This document shows positions 51,806 to 59,723 of a stretch of 64,000 nt of DNA, piece after piece. The stretch lies in the NCBI RefSeq assembly GCF_902459505.1, contig NC_047087.1:256134603-256198602 (forward strand), read 5' to 3'. Both the position numbers and the translations under genes were made by a program. How positions within the stretch are numbered: the stretch's first letter is position 1; every line of letters begins with the position of its first letter. The DNA comes from Geotrypetes seraphini (Eukaryota > Chordata > Amphibia > Gymnophiona > Dermophiidae). Below the pieces are notes generated by a model. It ran no database searches, was not told the DNA's origin, and saw only the letters and a program-made list of their open reading frames with translations.

Positions 51806-53947
51806 ATGTCCCGTCCTGTTACGGGATTCAAAAAGTGCAGCCGGTGTGAGAGGTTGCTTTCCATCACTGACCCTCACCGGTGGTGCATTGTCTGTCTTGG
51901 GCCCGAACATCCGACAGACTCGTGTGATCGCTGTGCTACCTTCCAAAACAGGGCCCTCCGTCGCCGTAAGGCAAGAATGGCCGAATTGTTCGCCGTCGAC
52001 GTGCCGCCTAAGGCCTCGACGTCGGCCTCGGCTTCGGCCCCGGCCTTGACCTCGGCCTCGGCCTCGCCTCGGCCCTCTTCCTCGAAGGCGTCGTCAGTGA
52101 AGCAAGCTTCGGGTAAGTCCTCTGTTCCATCCCCTTCAGCAAAGAAGCCATCCTCGAGTCAGGCCAAGGCGGGTGGGTCGACCCCGGCCCCGCATCGGAC
52201 CTCGACTCCGCACACCCCGAGGGAATACTCGAGACCGAGGTCGCCCTCCAGGGAGTGTGCCCCGGACTCGGAACTCCCCACCTTCGTGGGGATTCCGGCC
52301 TTCCAGGATCTCCTCCGAGCTCTGATCTCATCGGAGCTGTCGGGAGCCCTGGAAGTGTTGCAGCGTGCTGCGGTTCCGGCGGCCTCGACCTCGGCCTGGA
52401 CGCCTTCGGTCTCGGAGGCCCCGGCCTCGGCTCCCTCGGGAGCCCCGGCCTCGGCGACCTCGGTCTCGGGTACTGGGACCCCGTTCACCTCGGTCTCGGC
52501 CCCGCCCCGGACCTCGACCTCGGGGGAACCCCCTGAGCGGAGTGTAAGGCCCAAAGAAAAGTTGCGCAGAGTGCGCCGTCTTTCCTCCTCTTCCTCCGGG
52601 TCTTCCAGACACGCCTCGCCCTCGACGCGACCTCGGACGGGGCGTCGATCGAGGAAGTCTAAGCGGCCCCGAGGCTCGCCTCGGCGCGACCGTTCCTCGT
52701 CGTTCGGGGGCGAGGCGTTGCAGGTGTCGGAGTTGCGCCTCGACAACCCGAGGCTCCTCCGCTCACCCCATGGGAAGTCTTCCCGGGCCGCCTCGCCGAG
52801 GAAACGGGAGAGTGTCCCACGAACCCCGGGGTCCTCACCCAAGGGTTCTGCGAGGAGGATAACTTCCCCTTCCCCCTCGAGGGCCCTCGAGAGGGGATCC
52901 TGGGATTCGGGATCGGTTAGGGATCCTCATTATTCCCATGAGGCCTCCCCCCTCTCCTCGGTGGGGCGGTCGAGAACCCCCTCTCCCCAGGCTAGGCCGT
53001 CCTCATTTTCATCCTTCGTTCAGGACATGGCCCAAGTCCTGGGGATTGACCTGATGGTAGGCTCTCGGTATTCCAAAGAATTTTTGGAGGAACAGGACCT
53101 CCCCATTCTTCCTAGGGAGGTGCCTAGACTCCCTCTCAACAGTGTCCTTCTGCAAACCTGGCTGAAGAACTTGTCAAACCCTCTTACAGTCACGTCTGTG
53201 CCTTCAAAAATGGAATCGAAGTATAGGACGATTCCCCCTAAAGGGTTCGATAAGGCGCAGCTCTCACACCAGTCGCTTCTGGTGGAGTCTGCTCTTAAAA
53301 AATCACAGCCCTCACGGGTTTCTGCGGCGGTTCCACCAGGCAGGGAGGGGCGGACCCTGGACAAGTTTGGCCGTCGCCTCTATTCAAATTCCCTGATGGC
53401 CACCAGGGTTCTAAATTACGCCTTCACCTTTTCCTCCTTTTTGCGTGGTATGGTGAAGGACCTTCCTCAATATCGAAACTCGTTACCGGACTCCCAAAGA
53501 GCAGGATTCGACAAGTTTATGTCCAACCTGTCTCAATTGCGGTTGTACCTATTCCATGCAGTGTACGACGCCTTTGAGCTGGTTTCGAGGGTGTCGGCCC
53601 TCGCGGTGGCCATGCGCCGCTTGGCCTGGCTTCGCACCCTCGACATGGACCCAAACCTGCAGGAACGCCTGGCAGACTTGCCTTGTGTGGGGTCCGAGTT
53701 ATTCGACGAGTCATTGGATGCGGCGACCAAGCGCTTGTCGGAACAGGAGCGCTCTCTAGCATCCCTGGTCCGCCCCAAACCTAGGCCCCCGCCGCAGAAA
53801 CCCTTTCGGCCTCCGCCGCGCCGATACCCTCAGAAGTCGACCCCGGCTTTCTCGAGACCGCCTCCGAGACGTCCGTCTCAGCGAGGCAGAGGGGGACAAC
53901 CCCAAGCCCCGGCGCAGGGCCCTTCTAAGCCAGCGCCTTCCTTTTGA
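51806..53947 (+). CDS. DIRS gag-like ORF (713 codons)
   Basis: The first ORF of the element. It starts MSRPVTGFKKCSRCERLL, with a Cys/His cluster over residues 10-47 (HRWCIVCLGPEH, SCDRC). A Ser/Pro/Ala/Arg low-complexity region of some 300 residues follows, then a conserved C-terminal half ([36 protein letters not shown]) and a basic Pro-rich tail. The matching ORF in the intronic copy has the same plan. It probably encodes the particle protein, by position and analogy; no capsid fold can be shown from here. Confidence 0.8.
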   Translation: MSRPVTGFKKCSRCERLLSITDPHRWCIVCLGPEHPTDSCDRCATFQNRALRRRKARMAELFAVDVPPKASTSASASAPALTSASASPRPSSSKASSVKQASGKSSVPSPSAKKPSSSQAKAGGSTPAPHRTSTPHTPREYSRPRSPSRECAPDSELPTFVGIPAFQDLLRALISSELSGALEVLQRAAVPAASTSAWTPSVSEAPASAPSGAPASATSVSGTGTPFTSVSAPPRTSTSGEPPERSVRPKEKLRRVRRLSSSSSGSSRHASPSTRPRTGRRSRKSKRPRGSPRRDRSSSFGGEALQVSELRLDNPRLLRSPHGKSSRAASPRKRESVPRTPGSSPKGSARRITSPSPSRALERGSWDSGSVRDPHYSHEASPLSSVGRSRTPSPQARPSSFSSFVQDMAQVLGIDLMVGSRYSKEFLEEQDLPILPREVPRLPLNSVLLQTWLKNLSNPLTVTSVPSKMESKYRTIPPKGFDKAQLSHQSLLVESALKKSQPSRVSAAVPPGREGRTLDKFGRRLYSNSLMATRVLNYAFTFSSFLRGMVKDLPQYRNSLPDSQRAGFDKFMSNLSQLRLYLFHAVYDAFELVSRVSALAVAMRRLAWLRTLDMDPNLQERLADLPCVGSELFDESLDAATKRLSEQERSLASLVRPKPRPPPQKPFRPPPRRYPQKSTPAFSRPPPRRPSQRGRGGQPQAPAQGPSKPAPSF

Positions 53948-54034
53948 CGGGCTGAGCGGACGGGGCGGGTTCCCCTCCGCACTTTCTCAGGAACCCCTTC
54001 CTATCGGGGGCCGTCTTCGGTTCTTCCGGGAGGC

Positions 54035-56896
54035 ATGGACCGGGATTACCTCAGACGCTTGGGTGCTCCGGATCGTCTCCGAGGGCTACTCGCTCAACTT
54101 TGTGTCCTCGCCGCCGGACAGTCCCCCAAGTTTAGTCCCCTGCAACCGTTCGCAGCTACCGACCCTTATAACCGAAGCCAAAGCCCTCTTGAAGCTTCGG
54201 GCGGTCGAGCCGGTCCCCAAGGACCAGTGGGGTACGGGGTTTTACTCCCGCTACTTTTTGGTCCCAAAAAAGACCGGGGACCTGCGCCCCATACTGGACC
54301 TCAGGAAGCTCAACAAATTCCTGGCCCGGGAGAAGTTTCGAATGCTATCTCTCCCGGTTTTGTACCCCCTCTTGGGGGAAGGGGACTGGATGTGCTCCCT
54401 CGACCTGAAGGAAGCATACACCCATGTTCCGGTGCACCCCGCCTGTCGAAGATTCTTACGATTCCAGGTGGGGGACCTCCACCTCCAGTACAGGGTACTG
54501 CCCTTCGGCCTGGCCGCGTCCCCACGAGTATTCACGAAGTGCATGGTGGTGGTTGCAGCAGCCCTCAGGTCACGTGGACTCCATGTGTTCCCTTACCTGG
54601 ACGATTGGCTCATCAAAGCCCCGACCAGGGAGGGGGTTATCTCAGCGACCCGACAGTCTATTGCCTTCCTGCAAACTCTCGGGTTCGAGATAAACTTTCC
54701 AAAGTCTCAGTTGAGACCGTCGCAGTCTCTTCAATTCATAGGTGCGGTGCTGGACACGGTGCGCCTACGCTCCTACCTGCCGACCCAGCGGGGGGAAACC
54801 TTGGTACGGATGAGCCGCCAGGTCTCCCAACTATCGAGGGTGTCGGCCAAGCGCATGATGATGCTGCTGGGCCATATGGCCTCGACGGTACATGTCACGC
54901 CGTTTGCGAGGCTACACCTGAGGATCCCTCAGTGGACCCTCGCGTCCCAGTGGCGCCAGGAGTGCGACCCGGTGTCTCGCCTCATTTCGGTAACTCCGCC
55001 CTTGCGGAAATCGCTGCGTTGGTGGACAGACTCTTCAAATCTGTCCATGGGGCTATTGTTTCGCACTCCGCCTTTTCGCAAGGTCCTGACCACGGACTCC
55101 TCGGAGTACGCGTGGGGAGCCCATCTCGACGGTCTTCGCACGCAGGGCCTGTGGTCGTCAGAAGACCGTCAGTGTCATATCAACTTGCTAGAGCTGCGAG
55201 CCATCTTCCTAGCACTTCGAGCCTTCGTTCACATATTGCAGGACCAGGTGGTCCTCGTCCGCACGGACAATCAGGTGGCAATGTATTATGTGAACAAGCA
55301 GGGAGGAACGGGGTCATGGCCCCTCTGCTCCGAAGCTCTTCGCCTCTGGGAGTGGGCGGCCTCCCGGAACATCTTCCGGGCGGTCTACATCCAAGGAGAA
55401 CGGAATTGCCTGGCGGACAAACTGAGTCGACTTCTGCAACCGCACGAGTGGACTCTACACTCAGCAGTTCTACGCGAGGTCTTCGCTCGCTGGGGAACGC
55501 CACAGGTGGATCTGTTTGCCTCTCCGGAGACACACAAACTACCACTATATTGTTCTCGGATGTACTCGCAGGACCGTCTGGAAGCGGATGCCTTCCTACT
55601 CGACTGGGAAGGGAGGTTCCTGTATGCATTCCCTCCGTTCCCTCTGATCATGCGAACGTTGGTACACCTAAAATCGTCCACGGCCACGATGATTCTCATA
55701 GCACCTCGGTGGCCGCGTCAGCACTGGTTCTCCCTGCTGCTCCAGCTCAGTGCCAGAGAGCCTCTTCCCCTGCCTGTCTCTCCTTCTCTGCTGTCTCAGA
55801 GTCAAGGATCCATGTTACATCCCAATCTGCAGTCATTGCACCTGACAGCCTGGTTTCTTGTTCCCTGACTCCTCCGGACCTGTCTCAATCGGTGAAGGAG
55901 GTGTTGGAAGCCTCCCGCAAGATCTCGACGAGGCTTTGCTATGCGCAGAAATGGACCAGGTTTTCCACCTGGTGCTCGTCTTTTCACCTGGATCCGGTAT
56001 CAGTTCCGGTATCCTCGGTTTTAGAATATTTGTTTCATTTGTCGCGCTCCGGCTTGAAAACCACTTCGGTGCGGGTTCATCTCAGTGCGATTTCTGCTTT
56101 CCACCAACCTCTGGAGGGACGCCCTCTGTCACTCCATCCCTTGGTGACACGCTTCATGAAAGGGTTACTCAGGGTTTGTCCCCCTCTTAAGCCTCCGTCT
56201 GTCGTGTGGAATTTGAATGTGGTTCTGGCTCAACTGATGAAACCCCCGTTTGAGCCACTCAACAAGTCCCTCTTGAAATTTCTGACTTGGAAGGCGGTGT
56301 TTCTAATTGCCCTCACCTCCGCCAGGCGGATCGGGGAGTTGCAAGCCTTGGTTGCGGACCCCCCTTTCACTGTCTTTCATCACGACAAGGTGGTCCTCCG
56401 CACCCATCCTAAGTTTTTACCTAAAGTTGTTTCTGACTTCCACCTCAATCAGTCCATTGTCCTTCCTGTGTTCTTCCCGAAGCCCCACTCCCATCCTGGC
56501 GAGACGGCGCTTCACACGCTTGACTGTAAGAGGGCGTTGGCATTTTATCTTCAACGCACCAGGCCTCATCGGAAGGTTCCTCAATTGTTTTTGTCCTTCG
56601 ATCCCAATCGATTAGGGCATCCAGTTTCCAAGCGCACTCTGTCTAACTGGTTGGCCGCTTGCATTTCCTTTTGCTACGCTCAGGCTGGCCTTCCTCCCCC
56701 GGGTCGAGTCACGGGGCACAAGGTCCGAGCGATGGCAGCTTCGATAGCTTTCCTCCGATCCACTCCGATGGAGGACATATGTAAGGCTGCCACTTGGTCT
56801 TCGGTTCATACATTCACCTCTCATTACTGTCTGGACACTTTATCCAGGAGTGACGGCCGGTTTGGCCAGTCAGTTTTGCAAAATCTGTTTTCCTAA
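54035..56896 (+). CDS. DIRS tyrosine recombinase ORF (953 codons)
   Basis: The last 330 residues (from about 55890) form the recombinase: LCYAQKWTRFSTWC (N-terminal core-binding part), LTSARRIGELQAL (first catalytic Arg), GHKVRAMAAS (HxxR) and VHTFTSHYCLD with the likely Tyr nucleophile. The stop follows at 56894-56896. The upstream 620 codons overlap the RT gene in another frame, Pro/Gly/Ser-rich and without a recognised domain. The start codon is not decided by the sequence, and the functional protein may begin much later. Confidence 0.85.
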   Translation: MDRDYLRRLGAPDRLRGLLAQLCVLAAGQSPKFSPLQPFAATDPYNRSQSPLEASGGRAGPQGPVGYGVLLPLLFGPKKDRGPAPHTGPQEAQQIPGPGEVSNAISPGFVPPLGGRGLDVLPRPEGSIHPCSGAPRLSKILTIPGGGPPPPVQGTALRPGRVPTSIHEVHGGGCSSPQVTWTPCVPLPGRLAHQSPDQGGGYLSDPTVYCLPANSRVRDKLSKVSVETVAVSSIHRCGAGHGAPTLLPADPAGGNLGTDEPPGLPTIEGVGQAHDDAAGPYGLDGTCHAVCEATPEDPSVDPRVPVAPGVRPGVSPHFGNSALAEIAALVDRLFKSVHGAIVSHSAFSQGPDHGLLGVRVGSPSRRSSHAGPVVVRRPSVSYQLARAASHLPSTSSLRSHIAGPGGPRPHGQSGGNVLCEQAGRNGVMAPLLRSSSPLGVGGLPEHLPGGLHPRRTELPGGQTESTSATARVDSTLSSSTRGLRSLGNATGGSVCLSGDTQTTTILFSDVLAGPSGSGCLPTRLGREVPVCIPSVPSDHANVGTPKIVHGHDDSHSTSVAASALVLPAAPAQCQRASSPACLSFSAVSESRIHVTSQSAVIAPDSLVSCSLTPPDLSQSVKEVLEASRKISTRLCYAQKWTRFSTWCSSFHLDPVSVPVSSVLEYLFHLSRSGLKTTSVRVHLSAISAFHQPLEGRPLSLHPLVTRFMKGLLRVCPPLKPPSVVWNLNVVLAQLMKPPFEPLNKSLLKFLTWKAVFLIALTSARRIGELQALVADPPFTVFHHDKVVLRTHPKFLPKVVSDFHLNQSIVLPVFFPKPHSHPGETALHTLDCKRALAFYLQRTRPHRKVPQLFLSFDPNRLGHPVSKRTLSNWLAACISFCYAQAGLPPPGRVTGHKVRAMAASIAFLRSTPMEDICKAATWSSVHTFTSHYCLDTLSRSDGRFGQSVLQNLFS
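54063..55868 (+). CDS. DIRS RT / RNase H / methyltransferase-like ORF (601 codons)
   Basis: RT domain: [47 protein letters not shown] and YLDDW at about residues 70-195. RNase H: LTTDSSEYAWGAH, LELRAIFLALRAF, RTDNQVAMYYVNKQGG and NCLADKLSR. The C-terminal block with VDLFASPETHKLPLYCSRM and [16 protein letters not shown] matches the Dam-like methyltransferase region of DIRS elements. It follows the gag-like ORF after about 115 bases in the same strand. Confidence 0.9.
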   Translation: MLRIVSEGYSLNFVSSPPDSPPSLVPCNRSQLPTLITEAKALLKLRAVEPVPKDQWGTGFYSRYFLVPKKTGDLRPILDLRKLNKFLAREKFRMLSLPVLYPLLGEGDWMCSLDLKEAYTHVPVHPACRRFLRFQVGDLHLQYRVLPFGLAASPRVFTKCMVVVAAALRSRGLHVFPYLDDWLIKAPTREGVISATRQSIAFLQTLGFEINFPKSQLRPSQSLQFIGAVLDTVRLRSYLPTQRGETLVRMSRQVSQLSRVSAKRMMMLLGHMASTVHVTPFARLHLRIPQWTLASQWRQECDPVSRLISVTPPLRKSLRWWTDSSNLSMGLLFRTPPFRKVLTTDSSEYAWGAHLDGLRTQGLWSSEDRQCHINLLELRAIFLALRAFVHILQDQVVLVRTDNQVAMYYVNKQGGTGSWPLCSEALRLWEWAASRNIFRAVYIQGERNCLADKLSRLLQPHEWTLHSAVLREVFARWGTPQVDLFASPETHKLPLYCSRMYSQDRLEADAFLLDWEGRFLYAFPPFPLIMRTLVHLKSSTATMILIAPRWPRQHWFSLLLQLSAREPLPLPVSPSLLSQSQGSMLHPNLQSLHLTAWFLVP

Positions 56897-56940
56897 ATTG
56901 CCATCCTCCCACCTGCCCTTTTTTGGTTAGCTTGGAGGTC

Positions 56941-57040
56941 ACCCACATGTGAGAATATCATGCCTGCTTGTCCTGGGATAAAGCACAGTTACTTACCGTA
57001 ACAGGTGTTATCCAGGGACAGCAGGCATATATTCTCACAA
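56941..57040. repeat. Internal complementary region of the 5.9 kb DIRS
   Basis: The first part (ACATGTGAGAATATCATGCC to TGCTTGTCCTGGGATA) complements the left terminus. The second part (AGCACAGTTACTTACCGTAA to GGGACAGCAGGCATATA) complements the right terminus. The two abut at about 56980. Confidence 0.92.
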
Positions 57041-57077
57041 CCCGCCCGCCTCCCCGGGGATGGCTTCCTTGCTAGTT

Positions 57078-57282
57078 ATGGAACTGAGGACCACGAGGTG
57101 GGATGCGCCCTCTAGTGGGCAAGAAGGCACGCACATGCGCGGTGCAGTGTGCAAACTTGAAACTTCAATCAAGTTTGCTTGAAAAGCTGTCCGCGCCGGG
57201 GCTCCGTAGATGACGTCACCCACATGTGAGAATATATGCCTGCTGTCCCTGGATAACACCTGTTACGGTAAGTAACTGTGCT
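57078..57282. repeat. Right inverted terminal repeat of the 5.9 kb DIRS
   Basis: Carries TGACGTCA at 57211-57218, GCACATGCGCGG (NRF1-like) near 57131-57142 and, at its very end, TACGGTAAGTAACTGTGCT with the consensus donor GTAAGT at 57268-57273. Confidence 0.9.
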
Positions 57283-57769
57283 GTCTGGTGATTTCATGAG
57301 TCTCTGGTTGCATTTCTTTCTGCCCCCCCCCCCTGCCTGCCTGTCTTTCTCTCTCCCCCTGCACCCTCTTTATAGCTGTCTTTCTTTCTCTCTCCTCTTG
57401 CCTGCCTGTCTTTTTCTCTTCCTCTGTCCTCCCCCCAAGCCACCACGCCGATTTCTCCCTGCTCCCCCGAGCCAGGCCTGGCATGTACAAGTGCCGGACC
57501 CACAAGCTTTCACCTCCAACGTCTATTCTGACGTCAGAGAGGAAGTTCTAGGTCAGCCAGGCAGCGATTGGCTGGCCCAGAACCTCCTCTCCGATGTTAG
57601 AATTGACATCTGAGATGAAAGCTTGTGGGTCCGGCGCTTGTATGCACCTGGCCTGGCCTGGCTCAGGGAGGCAGGAAGAACAAGATCGCAAAGGCAACAC
57701 GATCGACTCGCGTTGCCTTTGCGATCTACTGGTCGACCATTTTGGCACCCCTGACTTAAATAGTGCTTC

Positions 57770-58050
57770 ATTCAAATCCTAAAGCAGCCTCTGCAGTTAG
57801 TATCACTATACTCAATAGCCAGTTGTTTAAATTATGGTAGGTTTTGAGATGATTCCAGCATTTTATAGATGCTCTTCCATCTTGTTGGAACAGCCTGCTT
57901 AAGGCTAGTCTCAAGCTTGTGATACATTATTGAACACTTGACATGTGTGACATGTGTGAGAGTTATCAGCCCACTTATATCAGCAACTGGAGAATCATCA
58001 TTGTGCTTCAGTTCATGAACCAACACAATATTCAAGTGCATGATGTCCAT
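57770..58050 (-). pseudogene. hAT transposase, upstream part
   Basis: The minus strand encodes HLNIVLVHELKH, HKLETSLKQAVPTRWKSIYK and MLESSQNLP. TRWxSxYxML is a hallmark of hAT transposases, between catalytic blocks. The frame runs into the nested insertion at 57761. Earlier domains (BED finger, first catalytic Asp) are not seen upstream. Confidence 0.75.
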
Positions 58051-58159
58051 TGTTGAGCAGCCTTAACATTAGCTCCATTGTCAAAACACTAAATAAAGCA
58101 TATAATATAATCCTAAGGCTCTCTTTACTAGTCTAATATATTCCTAGTAGCTTAATAAG

Positions 58160-58340
58160 GTTTAATTAATCAGCTCAATAATGTTTGTTTATTTAAGATT
58201 TGATATACTGCTCCTGCATTTTACTTACCTAAGTGGTTTACAATGTATCAAACTAAAATGAAATTAGGTACTTGAGAAAAACTATCCTATCTGTCCTGAA
58301 GGCTCACAATGTAGCTAAAATACCTGATTAAAATAAAAAT
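58160..58340 (-). mobile_element. L2-like LINE tail
   Basis: The minus strand carries the GTGAGCCTTCAGGACAGAT phrase and a TTGTAAACCACTTAGGT-like end, as in 4735-4925 and 14145-14332, followed by a TATTTAAAT-like tail. Confidence 0.6.
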
Positions 58341-58439
58341 ATGTAATACATTTGTAAGATCAAAAATCAAAGAAATAGAAAATAGAAATAATGAAAGAAG
58401 ATAAAAAATTAAAATGAAATAAAATAACTTTGAGAGAGA

Positions 58440-59310
58440 AAAGTCTCTGAGGCAGTTTGATAGTAAGTTCAATCTGCAGGACCAGGAACCATGCCAATGA
58501 AGACCATCATGACATCAGTCACCGGACAGGCAAGACCAGGCCCTGCAAACAGCAGACCTCTGAAGTGAAGACCAGTTTCCTTTCAATGTGTCCAACAACA
58601 CAGCTGCAGGAGTGCAAGTCTGCCGAGAAGAGGGGGGGAGAGAGGGCAGGCCACAGGAGATCCTCCGACGCAGTCATCAATCCACTGCTGGTGACCACTT
58701 CAGGGTCATGCTGCATCGCATAATAAGATGCAGATAGAGGTCAAGCAGCAGGATGGGTGCCATTTAATTTACAGAATATACAGTGTAAGCCTGTTTGTAA
58801 TAAATGCATGTTCTTATCAATTGTGTGATTAACCTTGGTTATTATGAGCTGGCAGTCAAGCTTCTTATTTAACCTTTTGGAAGTGGTTGGCCATCTGATT
58901 GTTTCTATACTCTTTTTTTATATACTTGTGTTACATCAAGTAAATATAGGATTGCAAAATGGTACGGTGAATTGGCTTGTATTACTTTTTTTGGCAGAGA
59001 CACAATTTAATATTTGCCAATGAAAGTTTGTAAGGGTTATTGGGGTCAATCTACTCTGAAAGAGACCTTGAAGAGAAACTATATAGGCATAAACTACATG
59101 TTAACGCCCCTCTGCTGCTCTTATCCTAACCCTTGACAAACAGGTCAAACTGGATTTCAGAACTCGTATAGTATTCACCCTTTTTTAATTAACATTGCTT
59201 TTAAAATGTAAACTGTAACTAGTTAATAATTCATCTAATATTCACAGATTTCCAATAATGGTTAAGTTCAGTCCCTTTATTTTTAAAGTAAAATGAAGTT
59301 TAGACATATT
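58440..59310. other. Nothing recognised
   Basis: Sequence between the L2-like tail and the third DIRS copy. One 88-codon frame at 58457-58723 has no family resemblance. No repeat ends were found. Confidence 0.4.
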
Positions 59311-59723
59311 TGCCTTTATCCCAGGACAAGCAGGCAGGTATTCTCACTAGTGGGTGATGTCATCCAACAGAGCCCCGATGCGGACGTCTCACAAGCATAC
59401 TTGCTTGAAGAAACTTCAGAAGTTTCGAGATGCCCGCACCGCGCATGCGCGAGTGCCTTCCCGCCCGATGCTCCGGGCGTGTCTCCTCAGTTCTTTTCTT
59501 TCCGCGGAGCTGAGAAGTTTTGCTTCAATTCTCTGTGCTGAGTGAACCCGTGTTCTTGCCTTCTAGTACCGCGGTTTTGAGTTATTTTGCTCTTTATTGT
59601 GTGTTTATTACTTTTGTTTCTTATTTAAAAAAAAAAAAAAAATTTTTTTCCAGGAATTCGACCGGGTTGGCCGCGTGGCTGAGGCCCCGTTCCATCGATC
59701 TCGCGGCGGAGCTTTTTCGGCCT

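Larger units (their letters stand above)
51383..57282 (+). mobile_element. DIRS retrotransposon, whole-looking, 5.9 kb
   Basis: Parts in order: left repeat (51383-51568), gag-like ORF (51806-53947), RT/RNase H/methyltransferase-like ORF (54063-55868), recombinase-bearing ORF (54035-56896), internal complementary region (56941-57040) and right repeat (57078-57282). The host hAT sequence reads CCTACCTT before and GTCTGGTG after, exactly as in the uninterrupted copy near 28733, so both boundaries are known to within a couple of bases and there is no target duplication. All three frames are open. Same family as 22392-28079 but clearly diverged from it. Confidence 0.93.
50959..57753. mobile_element. 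Non-autonomous hAT copy carrying a DIRS insertion
   Basis: The left end CAAGGGTGCCCACAC and right end TTTTGGCACCCCTG correspond to the ends of the intact copy at 28304-29605. Flanking 8-mers ACCTAAAT (50951-50958) and ACTTAAAT (57754-57761) are a target duplication with one change. Without the DIRS it is about 0.9 kb. It sits inside a hAT transposase gene, splitting it. Confidence 0.9.

Noticed and set aside
52008-52842. Long antisense frames over the gag-like ORF
   Set aside because: Shadow frames from GC-rich codon usage with no recognisable domain.
54035-56896. Large ORFs as host genes
   Set aside because: Domain order, inverted ends and the internal complementary region identify them as parts of DIRS elements.
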